A DNA stretch of 64,000 bases from Xanthoparmelia taractica (GCA_033085395.1 JANQBS010000086.1:90278-154277); one strand, 5' to 3'; positions 36,744 through 48,758 are shown, counted from the first letter of the stretch. Numbers and translations: made by a program. The notes: a model not told the origin generated them from the letters alone.

Positions 36744-37477
36744 GTCACATCGTTTCGGTCACATTGTTTCGCAGTCAACCGTCCTACTTGGCGCCATCCT
36801 TGACTGAATGTTCTACAATACAAGAGCGAAATCTTCCGGTTCTTCGTGCGAGCTACGAGGTGTCATTTTACTTCTTCGACGATTCCTTTTCGGTGCTTTC
36901 GCAACTGCGCTGGTCGGAAGCATTCGTTTTTCACGTTTAATAAAGCCTTGACGGCACGTACTGGGGTAGCAAGGATTGATTGAGCTCGGAGCTGGATCGA
37001 GTAACTGTGCTCGCTGTGATTGAGCATACGGATATTCGCTTTCGCATGTGGGATGGCCATTAGCTATGGGCTTCGGCAAGTGGGGGGCCGGGTGGCGATG
37101 CTGTCCTTATCTCAAGCTACGTACGCTGGTAGACTATGCCAATTCAACAAGTATATATTATCTCAGTGTGTGGTTCGACGCGAATGCCCGTGATGCCACT
37201 TTCTGCGCTTGACTCGTTGCAGTACTCGTACCTTGATCAGGGAACGAAGGAAGAAAAGACCTTCTTTAGAAATGATTGCAGTTACGAGGAGACGTCCTTA
37301 TGAAGTACTCCCAAGCGCTTGTTTGTACCGCCCAATCCCATCGGCGATGGCAATATCCAGCCCCCCACCCCCGACTGCGGCGAGGGGCGGGGGCTGCCGC
37401 TGCCCTGGAATATCAAATCCCCCATGGATGGGATGTTGGGATCCCCTGCTCGCTATGGTGTGGGAAAGGGATGGCCT

Positions 37478-37503
37478 TTCTTCTTCTTCTTCTTCTTCTT
37501 CTT

Positions 37504-37533
<30 letters not shown>
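37478..37533 (+). repeat. (TTC)n microsatellite
   Basis: About 18 uninterrupted TTC units. It opens a kilobase of simple sequence on the same strand. Confidence 0.95.
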
Positions 37534-37536
<3 letters not shown>

Positions 37537-37559
37537 CCGGCGAAAGTAAGGTAGGTATT

Positions 37560-37990
37560 TATCTGGCTGCTTACATATCCTATCCTACGAAACTACCTGC
37601 CCAGTTACTGTCTGCCTGCCTAGTTATTGTCTACCTATCTGCCTAGTTAGTGTCTAGCTGCCTAGTTCGTGTCTACCTGCCTACTTTACTGTCTACCTGT
37701 CTAGTTATTGTCTACCTTACCTTACGTTACCTACCTACATATCCTACCTACCTGCCCTATCTACCTACCTACCTGCCTACTTACTGTCTACCTGTCTAGT
37801 TACTATCTACCTGTCTAGTTATTGTCTACCTGTCTAGTTACTGTCTGTCTGCCTAGTTACTATCTACCTTGCCTTACCTTACCTACCCACCAACCTGACT
37901 ACCTGCCTAGTTACCTGCCTTCTTACTGTCTGCCTACTTACTGTCTACTTACTAAATACGTTTACCTTACCTTACCTTACCTTGCCTATC
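37560..37990 (+). repeat. Degenerate tandem array, ~19-bp CTACCTGTCTAGTTATTGT-like unit
   Basis: Many imperfect copies of a unit close to CTACCTGTCTAGTTATTGT, mixed with TACC and TTACC short repeats towards the end (ACCTT near 37960-37985). Copies differ by substitutions and small length changes, so the array is old or slippage-prone. The plus strand is nearly devoid of A-rich or G-rich runs. Confidence 0.8.
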
Positions 37991-38379
37991 CTATTCCATC
38001 CCCATCAGCCGCAGTCCATAGATAGATACATTAGTATATCGCGCACCCAACCCCTCACTCCTTCTCTTCCGGCTGTTTTATTTTCTTTAATCTACTAATC
38101 TCCTGATCTCCTTATCTTATCGTCTGCGTTTCATTGTTTACTCGTCCATTTATTTACTACTTACGCGTTACTTACTCGAGACTTATCAATTATTAAGCAT
38201 ATTGTAATATACCCTCTCCCTTCCCCTTCGCCTGCATACCCTCCCTCTTTTTCTAAAAAGAACCGCGATGATAACTCGATACACCTCTCCCTCTCCCTTC
38301 TACAGCTGGCTCGGGCCTGGAACGCTGAGGACGCGGCGCTGTATGTACGAGCTATGGAGGGTTGAGTGGGGGTGGGGGT

Positions 38380-38640
38380 TTATGGGGGGTTTGAGGGTGC
38401 TTTTGAGGGATGGAGATTTGGAGAGGCTTGGAGATGGAAGAGGGGAGTTTAAGGAAGGGAGAGAGATAAAGAGTAAAAGAGAAAGGGAGTAAGAGAGAGG
38501 GAGCGAGCGGAGGACATTAAAAGAGAGAGAGAGGAGAGAAATTAAGAAAGGAAAGAGGAGAGAGAAGAAGAAGAGGAAAGAGAGGATTTGAAAGAAACTA
38601 GAAAAATGGAGAGGAAGAGGGAGGTTGAGAGTGGATATGC
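38380..38640 (+). repeat. Purine-rich (GA)n-like tract
   Basis: A long stretch in which the plus strand is almost entirely G and A (for example GAGAGAGAGGAGAG near 38523-38540). It follows directly on the pyrimidine-rich region, so strand composition inverts within about 100 bases. Such homopurine tracts can form triplex DNA in principle. Confidence 0.8.
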
Positions 38641-39870
38641 AGGTTTAAATGGGGTCATGGGGAGCTGGAATTTGGAGTTGAAAGGGCGACTGCGTCTGAA
38701 GGCGTTTGTGCGGTATGTTCGCTCTACGATACGGTAGAGGCTTTACCTCTTGCTCGCGTAAATTATACGCGGGTGCTTTACATTTTCCTGGGGGACGGTA
38801 CGTGAGGGCGAGTCTAAGGGGTGCCGGCGGTTCATTATGGGAGGGAAGGGGCAAGGAGGGTGCTTATGGGAAGGGAAGGATAGGGGATGAAGGGGAGAAA
38901 AAGGAGGAGGAGGACGTGATAGCGAATAAGTATCTTCTACTGAAGCATGTCCTACCTATGAGTATGCTCGAGCTGATAGCTGGTGTCGCTAGAGGCGCGG
39001 TCGGTGTTGGTATGACGCCGTCCTTTTGGAGCCCAAGTGCGCAATAGACATATCACTGCATCGCTGCATGCGTGGGAATGGCGCCATATACCCCGGGTAT
39101 TTGCTATTCATTGCTCTGGATGAATACCAGCTGCTTCTACTAAAGTCGTGAGCGGAATAAGCTCTACATCATGTGCCCCGCCTTTCTTGTTTTTTCCAGA
39201 AAAGTTTTCCACATGCAACGGCATTCGCCAACCAACAATCAATCTAGATACATAGAACATATAGAGACACGTCTTGAGAGATAAAGTAAAGCAAGAAGCT
39301 GAGATTCTCAAGCTCGTAACTAGGATGTCCGATGGGTACCAAAAGTAGAAGCACCAAGCGTTGATTGAAGGCGCGACTTTCGAGCTCCGTCTAGCAGCGA
39401 AACGAAGAACTATTTCTCGGTCAATCGATGGACGTTGAGGAATTAATTTCCTTATGGAGCTGAGATGGAAGGGTTTTTCTACGGTTCGCGGTTGCATTAA
39501 GGGTTCTGTATAGGATAGCCATTTAGCAGGAAACATGCCAAAGCAAATTCAACATTAACGGCGTTTCTAGATTTTGTAGCTAATCTTCTTTGCTTATATG
39601 GATAGGCGTTGGATGAGTGGGATAAAACATATAGATTTCTTAGCGCGGGTTTATGCTGGACCCTGTCGATCATTGCGCAAGCGTCTGTCGGTAAATGGCA
39701 GGGATGGGAGCGGGAAGCGCATTAACGTGTATCAGTCTCGTACTTCTACGCACCCAGTGGTCATCACGGATGGGCATCAGCGTTACATGTCCAAAGGTCT
39801 GGCCCAGGACCATCAATCATCTGAGCAGTTCTTGATTCATCAGTATCATCTCATTCAAAATTACCATGAT

Positions 39871-40689
39871 ATGTCCTCAGTAACCACGACCGTACTACAA
39901 CAACCTTCTGCCCCATTCCCTATCACATCTCTCACCAAGACATGCCACCAATGCGGAGCTGACCTGTCTCAATCACATCCTCCAGTCCCAGAAGATGCAC
40001 AAACAAGGATAGCAGAGCTTGAGACACAGGTCAAGATATTGACCGGCAAAGCAACGGCCGCAGGTACGTTCTTTTCTTCCCATCTGCCAACTCCACCAAC
40101 TACTCGCACCGTGGCCTCTCCACTCCTGATTCAATTCTGGCGCTTCAGGATGCTAAATCTCGCACTAGTCGACAAGCTCGCCGACTACGAAGATGAACTT
40201 CGCCAGCTCAAATCATCCAACAGACCCACCTCCGAGCCCAACATACATGCCCAACCTCCAGCGCAGCCGCAGCCCGATTCATCGCCCGGGATCCAGCGCA
40301 ACCATCTTCAGTCTCGAATTTCTCACCTCCTTCCTTCAAATCGACGTGCCATCTCACAGCCACCGTCATCCGGCCCAGTAGACCAGACGGACCCCACAAA
40401 CAACAACAACAGAGAGAATGCAGAGCTCTTGACCATGCTCACACGCGAACAGTCGCTGCGGCAAGCAGCCGAATCAAGAGTTAGTCAGACGAACGAGGAG
40501 CTGGAGGAACTATCGGCACAGCTTTTCACCGAAGCCAACGAGATGGTGGCTACGGAGAGGAAAGCCCGGGCGAAGTTGGAAGAGAGGGTGGCGGTCTTGG
40601 AGAGAAGGGACAAGGAGAAGAGGACGAGGTTGGAGGTGCTGGAGAATAGGTTGGGGAGGATTGAAAGGGTAAGGGAGATGTTGAAGTGA
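39871..40689 (+). CDS. Short Sec2-domain protein (Rab GEF coiled coil)
   Basis: Sec2 is the exchange factor for the exocytic Rab Sec4 on secretory vesicles. With intron 40064-40168 (GTACGT..CTAG, 105 nt) removed, the protein has 237 residues. It has an N-terminal zinc-ribbon-like half site (CHQCGADL) and a coiled coil around KATAA|VDKLADYEDELRQLK. A Pro/Gln-rich linker follows. The Sec2 helix near the C terminus reads EELSAQLFTEANEMVATERKA and continues to LGRIERVREML. It is far shorter than full Sec2 and ends right after the exchange helix. Start at 39871 is preferred because MSSVTTTV begins a natural N terminus; an ATG at 39598 would add 91 residues. Read unspliced the frame stays open. Confidence 0.8.
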   Translation: MSSVTTTVLQQPSAPFPITSLTKTCHQCGADLSQSHPPVPEDAQTRIAELETQVKILTGKATAAGTFFSSHLPTPPTTRTVASPLLIQFWRFRMLNLALVDKLADYEDELRQLKSSNRPTSEPNIHAQPPAQPQPDSSPGIQRNHLQSRISHLLPSNRRAISQPPSSGPVDQTDPTNNNNRENAELLTMLTREQSLRQAAESRVSQTNEELEELSAQLFTEANEMVATERKARAKLEERVAVLERRDKEKRTRLEVLENRLGRIERVREMLK

Positions 40690-42675
40690 GGCGTTTCATG
40701 GGGATTCGGATTCTTGGGAGTACCTCAGGTGGCTGGATACCCATCAACTTATTTGGTGTAATGGCAAGGGGTCTGTTTGTTATGCATCTACATTTTGTGA
40801 TCATCGCCCTTGTGAGTGGAACGTCCCAGGCACAATGCCAAAGGTTTTGCCCTTAGTTTCCTCTGAAACCGCTACGCCGGGGAGGAGTCGCTTAGTTCTC
40901 TCTTACTGAAAGACATTCGATGAGCACAGAAGATCTACCTCATTGCGGACGGCGTCATGGGCATTAGGAACCAAACAATGCCCCAAAGTAAGTTGAAGGA
41001 ACCCTTGATGACTGAGACCATCTTTGCTCTTCTGAGCATATCCTTTGCTTTACTTTACTCTACTATCAATGGACGGAAAATATAAAAGCATGTTTATTCT
41101 TAAACAAATACTGACATCTTCCGCTCCATTCTCAAGTCTAGCATTACGTTTACATATAAATCTACCGGGACGCCAGTTGAGCTCCACGCCATTTGGCAGA
41201 TAACTGCTTCATCAGTACGCAAGCACGTCCCGTAACTAAGGTAACTGAGCAAGCTCAACGGGTTCCAGCCCCGCGAAAGGGGTTGCAAGCTCCCAGTCCC
41301 TAACTACTGATCTGCATTACGACGTGAAGATGCCAGGGATTTTATAAGAAGGGGTTCCTCTAGACGGGAGTGATGGGTATCCGTCCACGTAATAGAGAAG
41401 GAGAGCATCGAGCTTTCGTTCGGCAAAGCAAAAGCTCAAGGAAATCTTGTGGTGAGGAAAATATCGATCCATCCCCCATTGAAAGAAAATGATTAGCCAG
41501 CAGTTCATGATGGCCGATGGCTTTACGTAGCCGTGCCAAACCATACCTAGTGGGAATTAATTCACATTCGGGAAGAGTCTCTTGGTCATTTCTGACTCGA
41601 TTCGCGCAAGACTTACCCAACTAACTACAAAGGAGACGGGCGATGAATAGAGATTCATTGAATCAGCATGCGCGAGCATTTTCCGTTCTTTCAACAGGCA
41701 GCACAGACGGCTCGACCTACCTTTTTTCGCTGCCTTTCACTGGGGTTTCGGCTCGATGTTAGTTGGGATGGTAAACATGCGCGACTTTTATTCGTGCAAC
41801 GAGGTTTGAGGACGATGTTGCTTGTACTGGTCTGTGTCTCCTGATTGAAGGCCACCGATCGAACAATCCCACCGACGGTCCTCGCTTATTATAAATACGG
41901 CGGACGAAGGCTAAGAGTGGGCAAAAAATGGTCCGAGGGCAGCCATCGATGAGAGCTTCTCCACGAAGGGAGTATGGTCTGGTTCACGATTGACAACTGA
42001 TGTACGATTACATAGGATCGGGCATTGCATAGGACCCTATTCTTGGTAGGGTTGTATCACGGCCGGCGCATCCCAAAACCAATGCTGCATTTAAGACTCA
42101 ATTACAAAAAGACGCTAAACTTAAAGCAGGTCAATATCAGTCTGTCTTATGCTACACCCCAGGAGATCCGGGCCTCAGTCTCTATCTACGTACCGAGCAG
42201 AGTAGTGCCAACGCATTTAATGCCTACCAGTGGAGCTGAAAAAACGTGCTTGGCTAAACCATACCTAGCTGACCCGACTCAAGGATCGATATCCCGGGTT
42301 GTTGATTTTTGACATTGATTCTTATGTCAGGCTGGAGAGGCCGTCAGCCAAACATGACGTGGTCATGTATATCGTTCTCCACAATACCATCCTGAGTACC
42401 TTAGGTAACTTGGCTTGAAGGGAGAGACTCGTAATCAGCCAAGGCTCACATAAGAATTTGGGTGATGATCCTCACCTTGGCGTCCGGATTCTTCTTTCAC
42501 CCGCGTGACTCGGTAGGTGGATCAAGACGAAAGCTTTTTGACACCCTCATTTTACATTTTTTCAAAATTCAAAAAAAACCTCGTATCTTGATCACGGCAA
42601 TAACTTAAACAACGCTCGATTCATTCTGCCCCCGGTGCCTCTATCCTTGTTTGATCACATTCCCTTACAACAGCA
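40690..42675. other. Intergenic region
   Basis: About 2 kb between two plus-strand genes. There is a short inverted C/G tract around 41273-41283 (CCCCGCGAAAGGGG). No gene, tRNA or transposon signal is supported. Confidence 0.45.
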
Positions 42676-44560
42676 ATGTCTACGTCTATCGCAGAAATGG
42701 ATACCACCTATGATTTTGTCATCATAGGTGGGGGCACTTCTGGCTTGACCGTGGCTAATCGCCTCTCCGAGGACTCTGGAACTAGCGTACTTGTCTTGGA
42801 AGCTGGAGGCAATCATCTTGCAGATCCTAGGGTCGTGGTGCCTGCCCTTTGTATGCAAGCTCCTGGCTCCGAGCTTGATTGGCAGTTCATGACTCGGCCT
42901 CAAGTGAGCTTCTGTATATTTAACCCCCGTCAGACTTGACATTTTCCAACATTTGTCATAGGACCAGTTGAAAGGTCGTCGGATTCGCCAACCACAAGGT
43001 CGCCTCCTTGGAGGCTCTAGCGGCATCAACAACCAGGCCTTCATTTCGCCTTCCGCGATGGGGATAGATGCTTGGGCAAGACTTGGGAACGATGGGTGGA
43101 CATGGGCAGACATGGAACCCTACTATCGCAAATTCTATACACTCAGTGTCCCCGACGAAGCTACGAGGCAGCATCTTGGACTCGACTATATCACCGATAC
43201 AGACAAGGCAGCCAGAGGACCGGTACAAGTCTCCTACACTGGCGTTGTCCAAGAGCCTCTGTCCAAAGCATGGGTTGATACCTTCAAGGGCTTGAAACAT
43301 GGTATGGCCGGAGATCCATTTTCATGCAAATCTGTGGGAGGATATGCCAACGCTGCCACTGTGGACCATTCGTCCAAGACACGAAGCTATGCAGCCACGG
43401 CGTACTATGCTCCTATCTCTCAGAGAACCAACCTGTCCGTAATGACAGGTGCTCAAGTGAAGAAAATTGAGTTTACTCAAGGAGACGACAACATGATCGC
43501 GAACACTGTCTACTTCAATCGTGACGGAAAGTCCTTTAGAGTGGGAGTCCGAAAAGAGGTCATTCTCGCAGCCGGAGCATTCCAGTCACCTAAAATTCTG
43601 GAGCTTTCTGGCATTGGCAATCCCCAAATTCTGATGCCTTTGGACATTCCGGTTGTGATTGACAACAAGAATGTTGGAGAGAATCTTCAGGACCATCTTA
43701 TGACCGGTGTCAGCTTCGAGGTAAATGATGGGGTTATGACAGGTGACTCTTTAATGCGCCAGGAACCGGAAGCGATAGTGGCCGCCACCGAGATGTACCA
43801 AAAGTACAAGGCCGGACCGATGACCGTTGGCGGCATTGCATCTCATGCTTTCATGCCCATGCCCGGTTCCAATCCTGGCTCAGATGTAGATTCAGAGCTG
43901 CAGGATCTGCTACAGCAACATCCCTCTGATGTTAAGGACAAGCTCCAGTATGATGCCATTTGCAAAATTCTACGAGCGCCGGGTGAAGGAACAGGGGCGC
44001 TCTTCATGTTTCCAGCCCAGACAAATCTACACAACGATGAAACCGCCAAAGACTACCTCCAGAATCTCCAGCCCGGAAGCTTCATCAGTCTTGGGGTTTG
44101 TCAAGCGCATGTCTTCTCGCGTGGCATGTCACACATCGTCTCGAATAAGTCCTCCGATGCCCCCAATATCGATCCGCAATATCTCTCGCACCCACTGGAC
44201 CTCGAGCTACTAGCTCGCCACGTCCAATTCCTCGAGCGCCTGGCTCGCAGTCCTCCGCTGAGCGATTACATCAAACCCAACGGAAAGCGCAATCACTCGA
44301 CCGCCCATGTCGAAGACCTTGCTGCAGCAAAAGACTATGTTCGAACGACAGCAATGTCTACCTACCACCCTGCTGGTACGTGTGCGATGCTACCGCGAAA
44401 TGAGGGAGGGGTGGTTGACCATCGCTTGATTGTGTACGGAACCGAAAATGTACGAGTGGTGGATGCGAGTATGATGCCGTTGATACCAAGAAGTAATCTT
44501 CAATCGACAGTCTACGCGGTGGCTGAAAGGGCAGCGGATCTTATCAAGGCGCATTATTAG
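42676..44560 (+). CDS. GMC-family FAD oxidoreductase
   Basis: Flavin-dependent alcohol, choline or sugar oxidase/dehydrogenase. Exons 42676-42903 and 42962-44560 (intron GTGAGC..ATAG, 58 nt) give 608 residues. The N-terminal Rossmann motif is IIGGGTSGLTVANRL (about residues 16-30), followed by LVLEAGG. The first GMC signature is GRLLGGSSGINNQAF and the second is GAFQSPKILELSGIG. The active-site His is in YHPAGTCAM (about His545) and the second catalytic position is Asn at about 588 (RSNLQSTVYA). There is no signal peptide, so a cytosolic or peroxisomal enzyme is likely; the C-terminal AHY is not a PTS1. The substrate cannot be assigned. No biosynthetic partners lie next to it, so the gene may stand alone. 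Confidence 0.92.
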
Positions 44561-45600
44561 TTGTCTGATCTGTTGGTTAGAATGATGGTTGGAGTATAAT
44601 CTCATCAAACCATTCTCAGGGTGCAACTGCTATCTCATGGCGTAACATGCACGAGCATCAAGACACTCCCTTCGCACAATCGTTCATATAATTCTCGGAG
44701 AAGTTATTCTACGCGATAAAGTCTGAACTTCGAGTATGTCCTTTGGAAGCAAGGTTTTGTTGTCCTGCAGGACTTTGACGCCGAAGTCCCCCATCCGTAG
44801 AATAGCACGAACACCCGCTTGTATAATGAACGTACTTATCGCGAGTTGATATCATATCTGTATAAGAAGTAACCCTTTCTATTACGATGACTCTAAAACT
44901 ACTACCTAAAGACCGTACTATAGATTAATCCCGTGACACGATTGTTAAAGAATCTCATAGCCTTCTGCCAAGGTACTTTACTTATACTCCGCCCTCTCGA
45001 TGGAAAATCATCATCTTTCCACCCACGCAACACTCGGTTTGACAGGTTCAATAGGATACTATCGTGTAGTTGAATGGATCCGCTCAAGACCACGCCACAG
45101 CCTGTACAAAATTTTGTTCACAAGGACACATGCAGGTCGGAGCGGCTATGGCCGGCTATCTCGACTCTGCTAACGAGGAAGAGGTAACCGTCGCTGTATG
45201 ATTGAAGAGGTCCCGTCATTTAGGCCTCTGCTGGACGGATGCCTCGGGTTCATCCAGCAGGTTGCCAACAGAAGAATAGGAGAACATTACTGCACAGCAG
45301 CAGCTTTTACGCTCGCTCTGCCCGGACGGTCGAATATATTCACTAAAAGAATATCGACTGTTTGGGAAGTTCTTACATTGGCTCATTACGCACCTCCTGC
45401 CACCTTCCTAGTTAGGTAGGTGAAGAAGGAAAATCCGTCTAAGCTTCTTACACCTGACCCCACCTTGACCTAGCTTATTATCTACCTTACAGCCTCCCTG
45501 CCTTCTTACATTTCTCGTGTCTCCCTTTCTTTTTTACCCATCTATCGACCTTCTTTATGTTATAGATAATCTTGTCTTGCTGCTCCTTACTGCTTACCCA
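44561..45600. other. Intergenic region
   Basis: About 1 kb between two plus-strand genes. A pyrimidine-rich leader (about 45420-45600) runs into the S28 peptidase start. No gene is supported. Confidence 0.45.
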
Positions 45601-47220
45601 ATGATGCTCCCAGTTTTGTTAGCCGGCCTCGGGGTCTTGCCCTTGACTTGTGCAATGCCTCCAGGACAGCTACTTGCTTCGCAACATATGGAACCCTCCC
45701 TTGAGCGTAGACAGGATGCCTCGCGGTACCCAGCGCATACAATTGACATGCCCATCGACCATTTCCCAAATAGCCCGCGTTATGCCCCGCACACAAATGC
45801 CACCTTCTCTCAGCGATATTATTTCGACTCAACCTACTATAAACCTGGCGGTCCAGTGTATCTCTATATAGGAGGTGAAACCAGTGGGCCGAGCAGGTTC
45901 TCGAACCTGGAGACTGGCATCATCCAGATCTTGATGGATGCTACGAATGGATTGGGCGTCATCCTGGAGAATAGATACTATGGAGAATCGTTCCCTTACA
46001 AGACTTCGACTACAGACCAGCTGGCCTACATGACTACCGAACAAACAATTGCGGACAATGCATACTTCGCTACTCATGCAACCTTCCCTGGCATCGAAGG
46101 TAATATATCGGCGCCGACGACTCCATGGATCTTGTATGGAGGAAGTCTGGCAGGAGCCCAGACTGCATTCTCGGTCAAGCAATACGGAGGCTTGCTATAT
46201 GGCGGTATTGCTAGTAGCGCCGTAATCCATGCGGTGCTCGCCTATCCTGAGTGGTACGCTCCAATTCAGAAATTCGCGCCCTCAGACTGCGTCACAAGTA
46301 TCAATAATATCATCGAGAAGTTCGATGCACTGATTGCTGCAAATAACACTCAAGCGGTAAACGAGTTCAAGGCGATCTTCGGCCTTGAGGCGTTGATAGA
46401 CAATCGAGACTTCGCCATGACAATTGCTTTCCCAATTGGTGGGCCAATGAACTATCCGACCAACACATGGCAAGAGCTCAACTGGAACTCGACATATGGC
46501 TCTCAAGATTTCTTCCATTTCTGCTCTAATGTTACCAATCTGGATGCCCCTGAGAACATCACAGCGGTCGACACCGTGCTCAGTAAATACAGTAATGGCC
46601 AAGCTTGGACCAACCTCGGTAATTACGCCCACTACGTGAAACAAATACTCCTCCCACTCTGTGACGGTGTGCCGATCGACAGCACATCGTGCTTTGGCAC
46701 CCAGAATCAAACCTTCTATGCCGACACAACCAATTCAGCAGCGCGCAGTTACCTTTACAGTACCTGCACCGAACAGGGCGCCTATCAGGTCGCACCCGCA
46801 ACTGGACCTTCATTGATCTCCCGTGTCCTCCAGGTCAACTACACCCAGCAATGGTGTGAATGGGCTTTTCCGAAGGGGAAGTTCAATTCAATACCCAGCA
46901 CGCCCAATTTGACTTACTACAATCATTACGGAGATCTCAATTTCTCTGCGGATCGTCTAGCCTTCATCGACGGCAACATTGACAACTGGCTCGACGTTTG
47001 CTATCACTCAAATGACGCCCCAGCCCGCTATTCTACAGACCTTCATCCTGAATATTTGATTGCCGGCGCGGGCCATCACTGGGATAGCTACGGCATTCTT
47101 GATCTCGACGCAGAGCCACAGTTCATCGAGCAGGCCCATCTGTGGGAGATCCGAACGGTAAGGAAGTGGCTGAGAGAATTCAGGAGCTGGAAATCAAATG
47201 TTGGACATTCAGAGCTATAG
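45601..47220 (+). CDS. Secreted serine peptidase, family S28 (Pro-X carboxypeptidase-like)
   Basis: Extracellular serine peptidase of the S28 family, which cleaves prolyl bonds at peptide ends. A single exon of 539 residues with a signal peptide (about 1-18). Triad candidates: Ser182 in YGGSLAGAQTAF, Asp in FIDGNIDNW (about 457) and His in GAGHHWDSYG (about 492-493). S28 hallmarks such as PIDHFPN, GGPVYLYIGGE, VILENRYYGES and YGGIASSA all appear in order. Several Asn-glycosylation sites fit secretion. The frame is open a little upstream but the first ATG is at 45601 (ATGATG). It has no intron, unlike most of its neighbours. Confidence 0.93.
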   Translation: MMLPVLLAGLGVLPLTCAMPPGQLLASQHMEPSLERRQDASRYPAHTIDMPIDHFPNSPRYAPHTNATFSQRYYFDSTYYKPGGPVYLYIGGETSGPSRFSNLETGIIQILMDATNGLGVILENRYYGESFPYKTSTTDQLAYMTTEQTIADNAYFATHATFPGIEGNISAPTTPWILYGGSLAGAQTAFSVKQYGGLLYGGIASSAVIHAVLAYPEWYAPIQKFAPSDCVTSINNIIEKFDALIAANNTQAVNEFKAIFGLEALIDNRDFAMTIAFPIGGPMNYPTNTWQELNWNSTYGSQDFFHFCSNVTNLDAPENITAVDTVLSKYSNGQAWTNLGNYAHYVKQILLPLCDGVPIDSTSCFGTQNQTFYADTTNSAARSYLYSTCTEQGAYQVAPATGPSLISRVLQVNYTQQWCEWAFPKGKFNSIPSTPNLTYYNHYGDLNFSADRLAFIDGNIDNWLDVCYHSNDAPARYSTDLHPEYLIAGAGHHWDSYGILDLDAEPQFIEQAHLWEIRTVRKWLREFRSWKSNVGHSEL

Positions 47221-47905
47221 ACCCACGAGAAAGCCATGTAGATATGATAGCGACGCTCTTCCCACGTGGTAATTGTCTCTAAAGCATCATTCAACTCTAC
47301 AACGGCATATGTATGTTTCAGTAACACTCGGTGGAAATGAGAAAACAAACACAGAAACAAGGTCCATGCGCAATATTCTGACTCACTTTGGGTGCTTTGC
47401 ATGACGAAGTACTTGATCAGTCACTGCATGCATCCGCTGCTTATGAGAGCCACTGATAAGACCTCACCAGGGTAGGGAGACTCGGACGCACGAACTGCAT
47501 AGCGGGAATACGGGAGGTGTGAGTGGGTCCACAGCCTGACATGGATATACTACCCCACCACGAAGGGTACTGCACCAGGTCTGTCGAGGTCTCAAGATCC
47601 CGATTGCGTGCTGATTTTGTGTACGATGTCAAATTCGAGGTCATTGGCTCTCCCTTTTCTCTCCTATCTGTTTCTCTCTCGGCCTCTCAAAACCTCTACA
47701 CTCGGAAAGGGTCTCTGTTTGGGGTAGGTTGAAAGGCTGAGAATGTACGCGAACCTCGATCGTCCAAGGTTCCTTACAAATGCTGATCTTCGAACCAGAC
47801 AGTATACGCAAGAAATCCCGTCCAGCTCCGTGGTGTCCATTACCCTGCATTTACACATCTACATTCTCGGCACCATAATCGTTTACACTTCCGTAACTCT
47901 GGACA
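47221..47905. other. Intergenic region
   Basis: About 690 bases between two plus-strand genes. Nothing supported here. Confidence 0.4.
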
Positions 47906-48223
47906 ATGACCAAGCAAAACACCACCATCGCGATAATAGTTGTCGTCCTAATCGTCGTCATCCTCCTCATCTTCTACTGCTGCCTCCAATCCCAGCGGTC
48001 ACTGACAAGATTCACCCCAAGGAATGGGAATGACAATGGAATACCTTCACCGCCTATCACTAATGGATCCGACCCGGATTTCCGTCCATTTCCTGAACGA
48101 AATGATAATAGGCATGAACAAGGATTCGCTTTGGGGCACGGTCCAGTCCGTGAAGGGGGTGATGTTCAGCATGGGCCAGTACACGAGAGACCGGAGCCGG
48201 CTCATCTTGGGCGTGGACCGTGA
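47906..48223 (+). CDS. Small single-helix membrane protein, function unknown
   Basis: A 105-residue frame. One strong hydrophobic helix (about residues 7-27, IAIIVVVLIVVILLIFYCC) is followed by a Cys pair that could be palmitoylated, then a hydrophilic Asn/Pro/His-rich tail. Reading it as real rests only on the clean helix at a natural N terminus and the ATG context; I know no family. Downstream sequence 48224-48758 holds nothing I can name. Confidence 0.4.
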   Translation: MTKQNTTIAIIVVVLIVVILLIFYCCLQSQRSLTRFTPRNGNDNGIPSPPITNGSDPDFRPFPERNDNRHEQGFALGHGPVREGGDVQHGPVHERPEPAHLGRGP

Positions 48224-48758
48224 CGAAAGGACCCCAGCCAGTATTTTTCTTACTCCCTGAAGTACCTGGACTGCAGGCAAGTCTCCCGTTTATGAGCAGG
48301 GCATGGGCGAGGCATTCGAAAGGCCTCCTGATGATGGAAAGTCGGCCTGAGGTTTCTCCGTGGGTTGGTCTGATGCACTTACTACCTGGACTTCCCCGAG
48401 GTGTATGATCCAGCAGAGACTGGACACGGCCGCAATAAACCGTTCTACTCCATTAGTACCTTACAAATGGTTGAACGGGACCTTAAAAGTTTGCTACCTT
48501 TCCCCCCATCTTTCTTTCCCCCTCAAGGTCCGGATCCTTGATTGCAGCTTTCCCTCCAGCCCCAACCAAGGGTCTTCCTACTATATTGTTGCAGGGACAA
48601 TCTCAGCCGGCATTAGCAAGTAGCAGAGGCAGGCTTGAATTATACTGACATAACCTCGAGAAACGCCACATGAAAAAAGTTGCTTAACCGACCGTAAGAT
48701 CTTGGCATGATAAATTTCCCAGCCCTGCTCCAAATCCCTCTCTCTCTCTTCCGAGTCT
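48224..48758. other. Intergenic region
   Basis: About 530 bases before the 3' end of the Hsp70-like relic. Nothing supported. Confidence 0.4.

Larger units (their letters stand above)
36744..39870. other. Simple-sequence-rich intergenic region
   Basis: About 3.1 kb with no supported gene. It has a TTC microsatellite, a degenerate ~19-bp tandem array, a pyrimidine-rich stretch (to ~38300) and a purine-rich stretch (~38380-38640), listed separately. Open frames at 38706-39047 (+) and 39108-39536 (-) have no recognisable domain. The Sec2-domain frame is open back to 39598 with an ATG there, but that extension looks like leader sequence. Confidence 0.5.

Noticed and set aside
38715..39047. Plus-strand open frame next to the purine tract
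   Set aside because: Gly/Lys/Glu bias follows from the purine-rich DNA; no motif.
39108..39536. Minus-strand open frame of 142 codons with an ATG
   Set aside because: No domain, no signal, no intron structure, and it lies in the low-complexity-rich stretch upstream of the Sec2-domain gene; length is compatible with chance.
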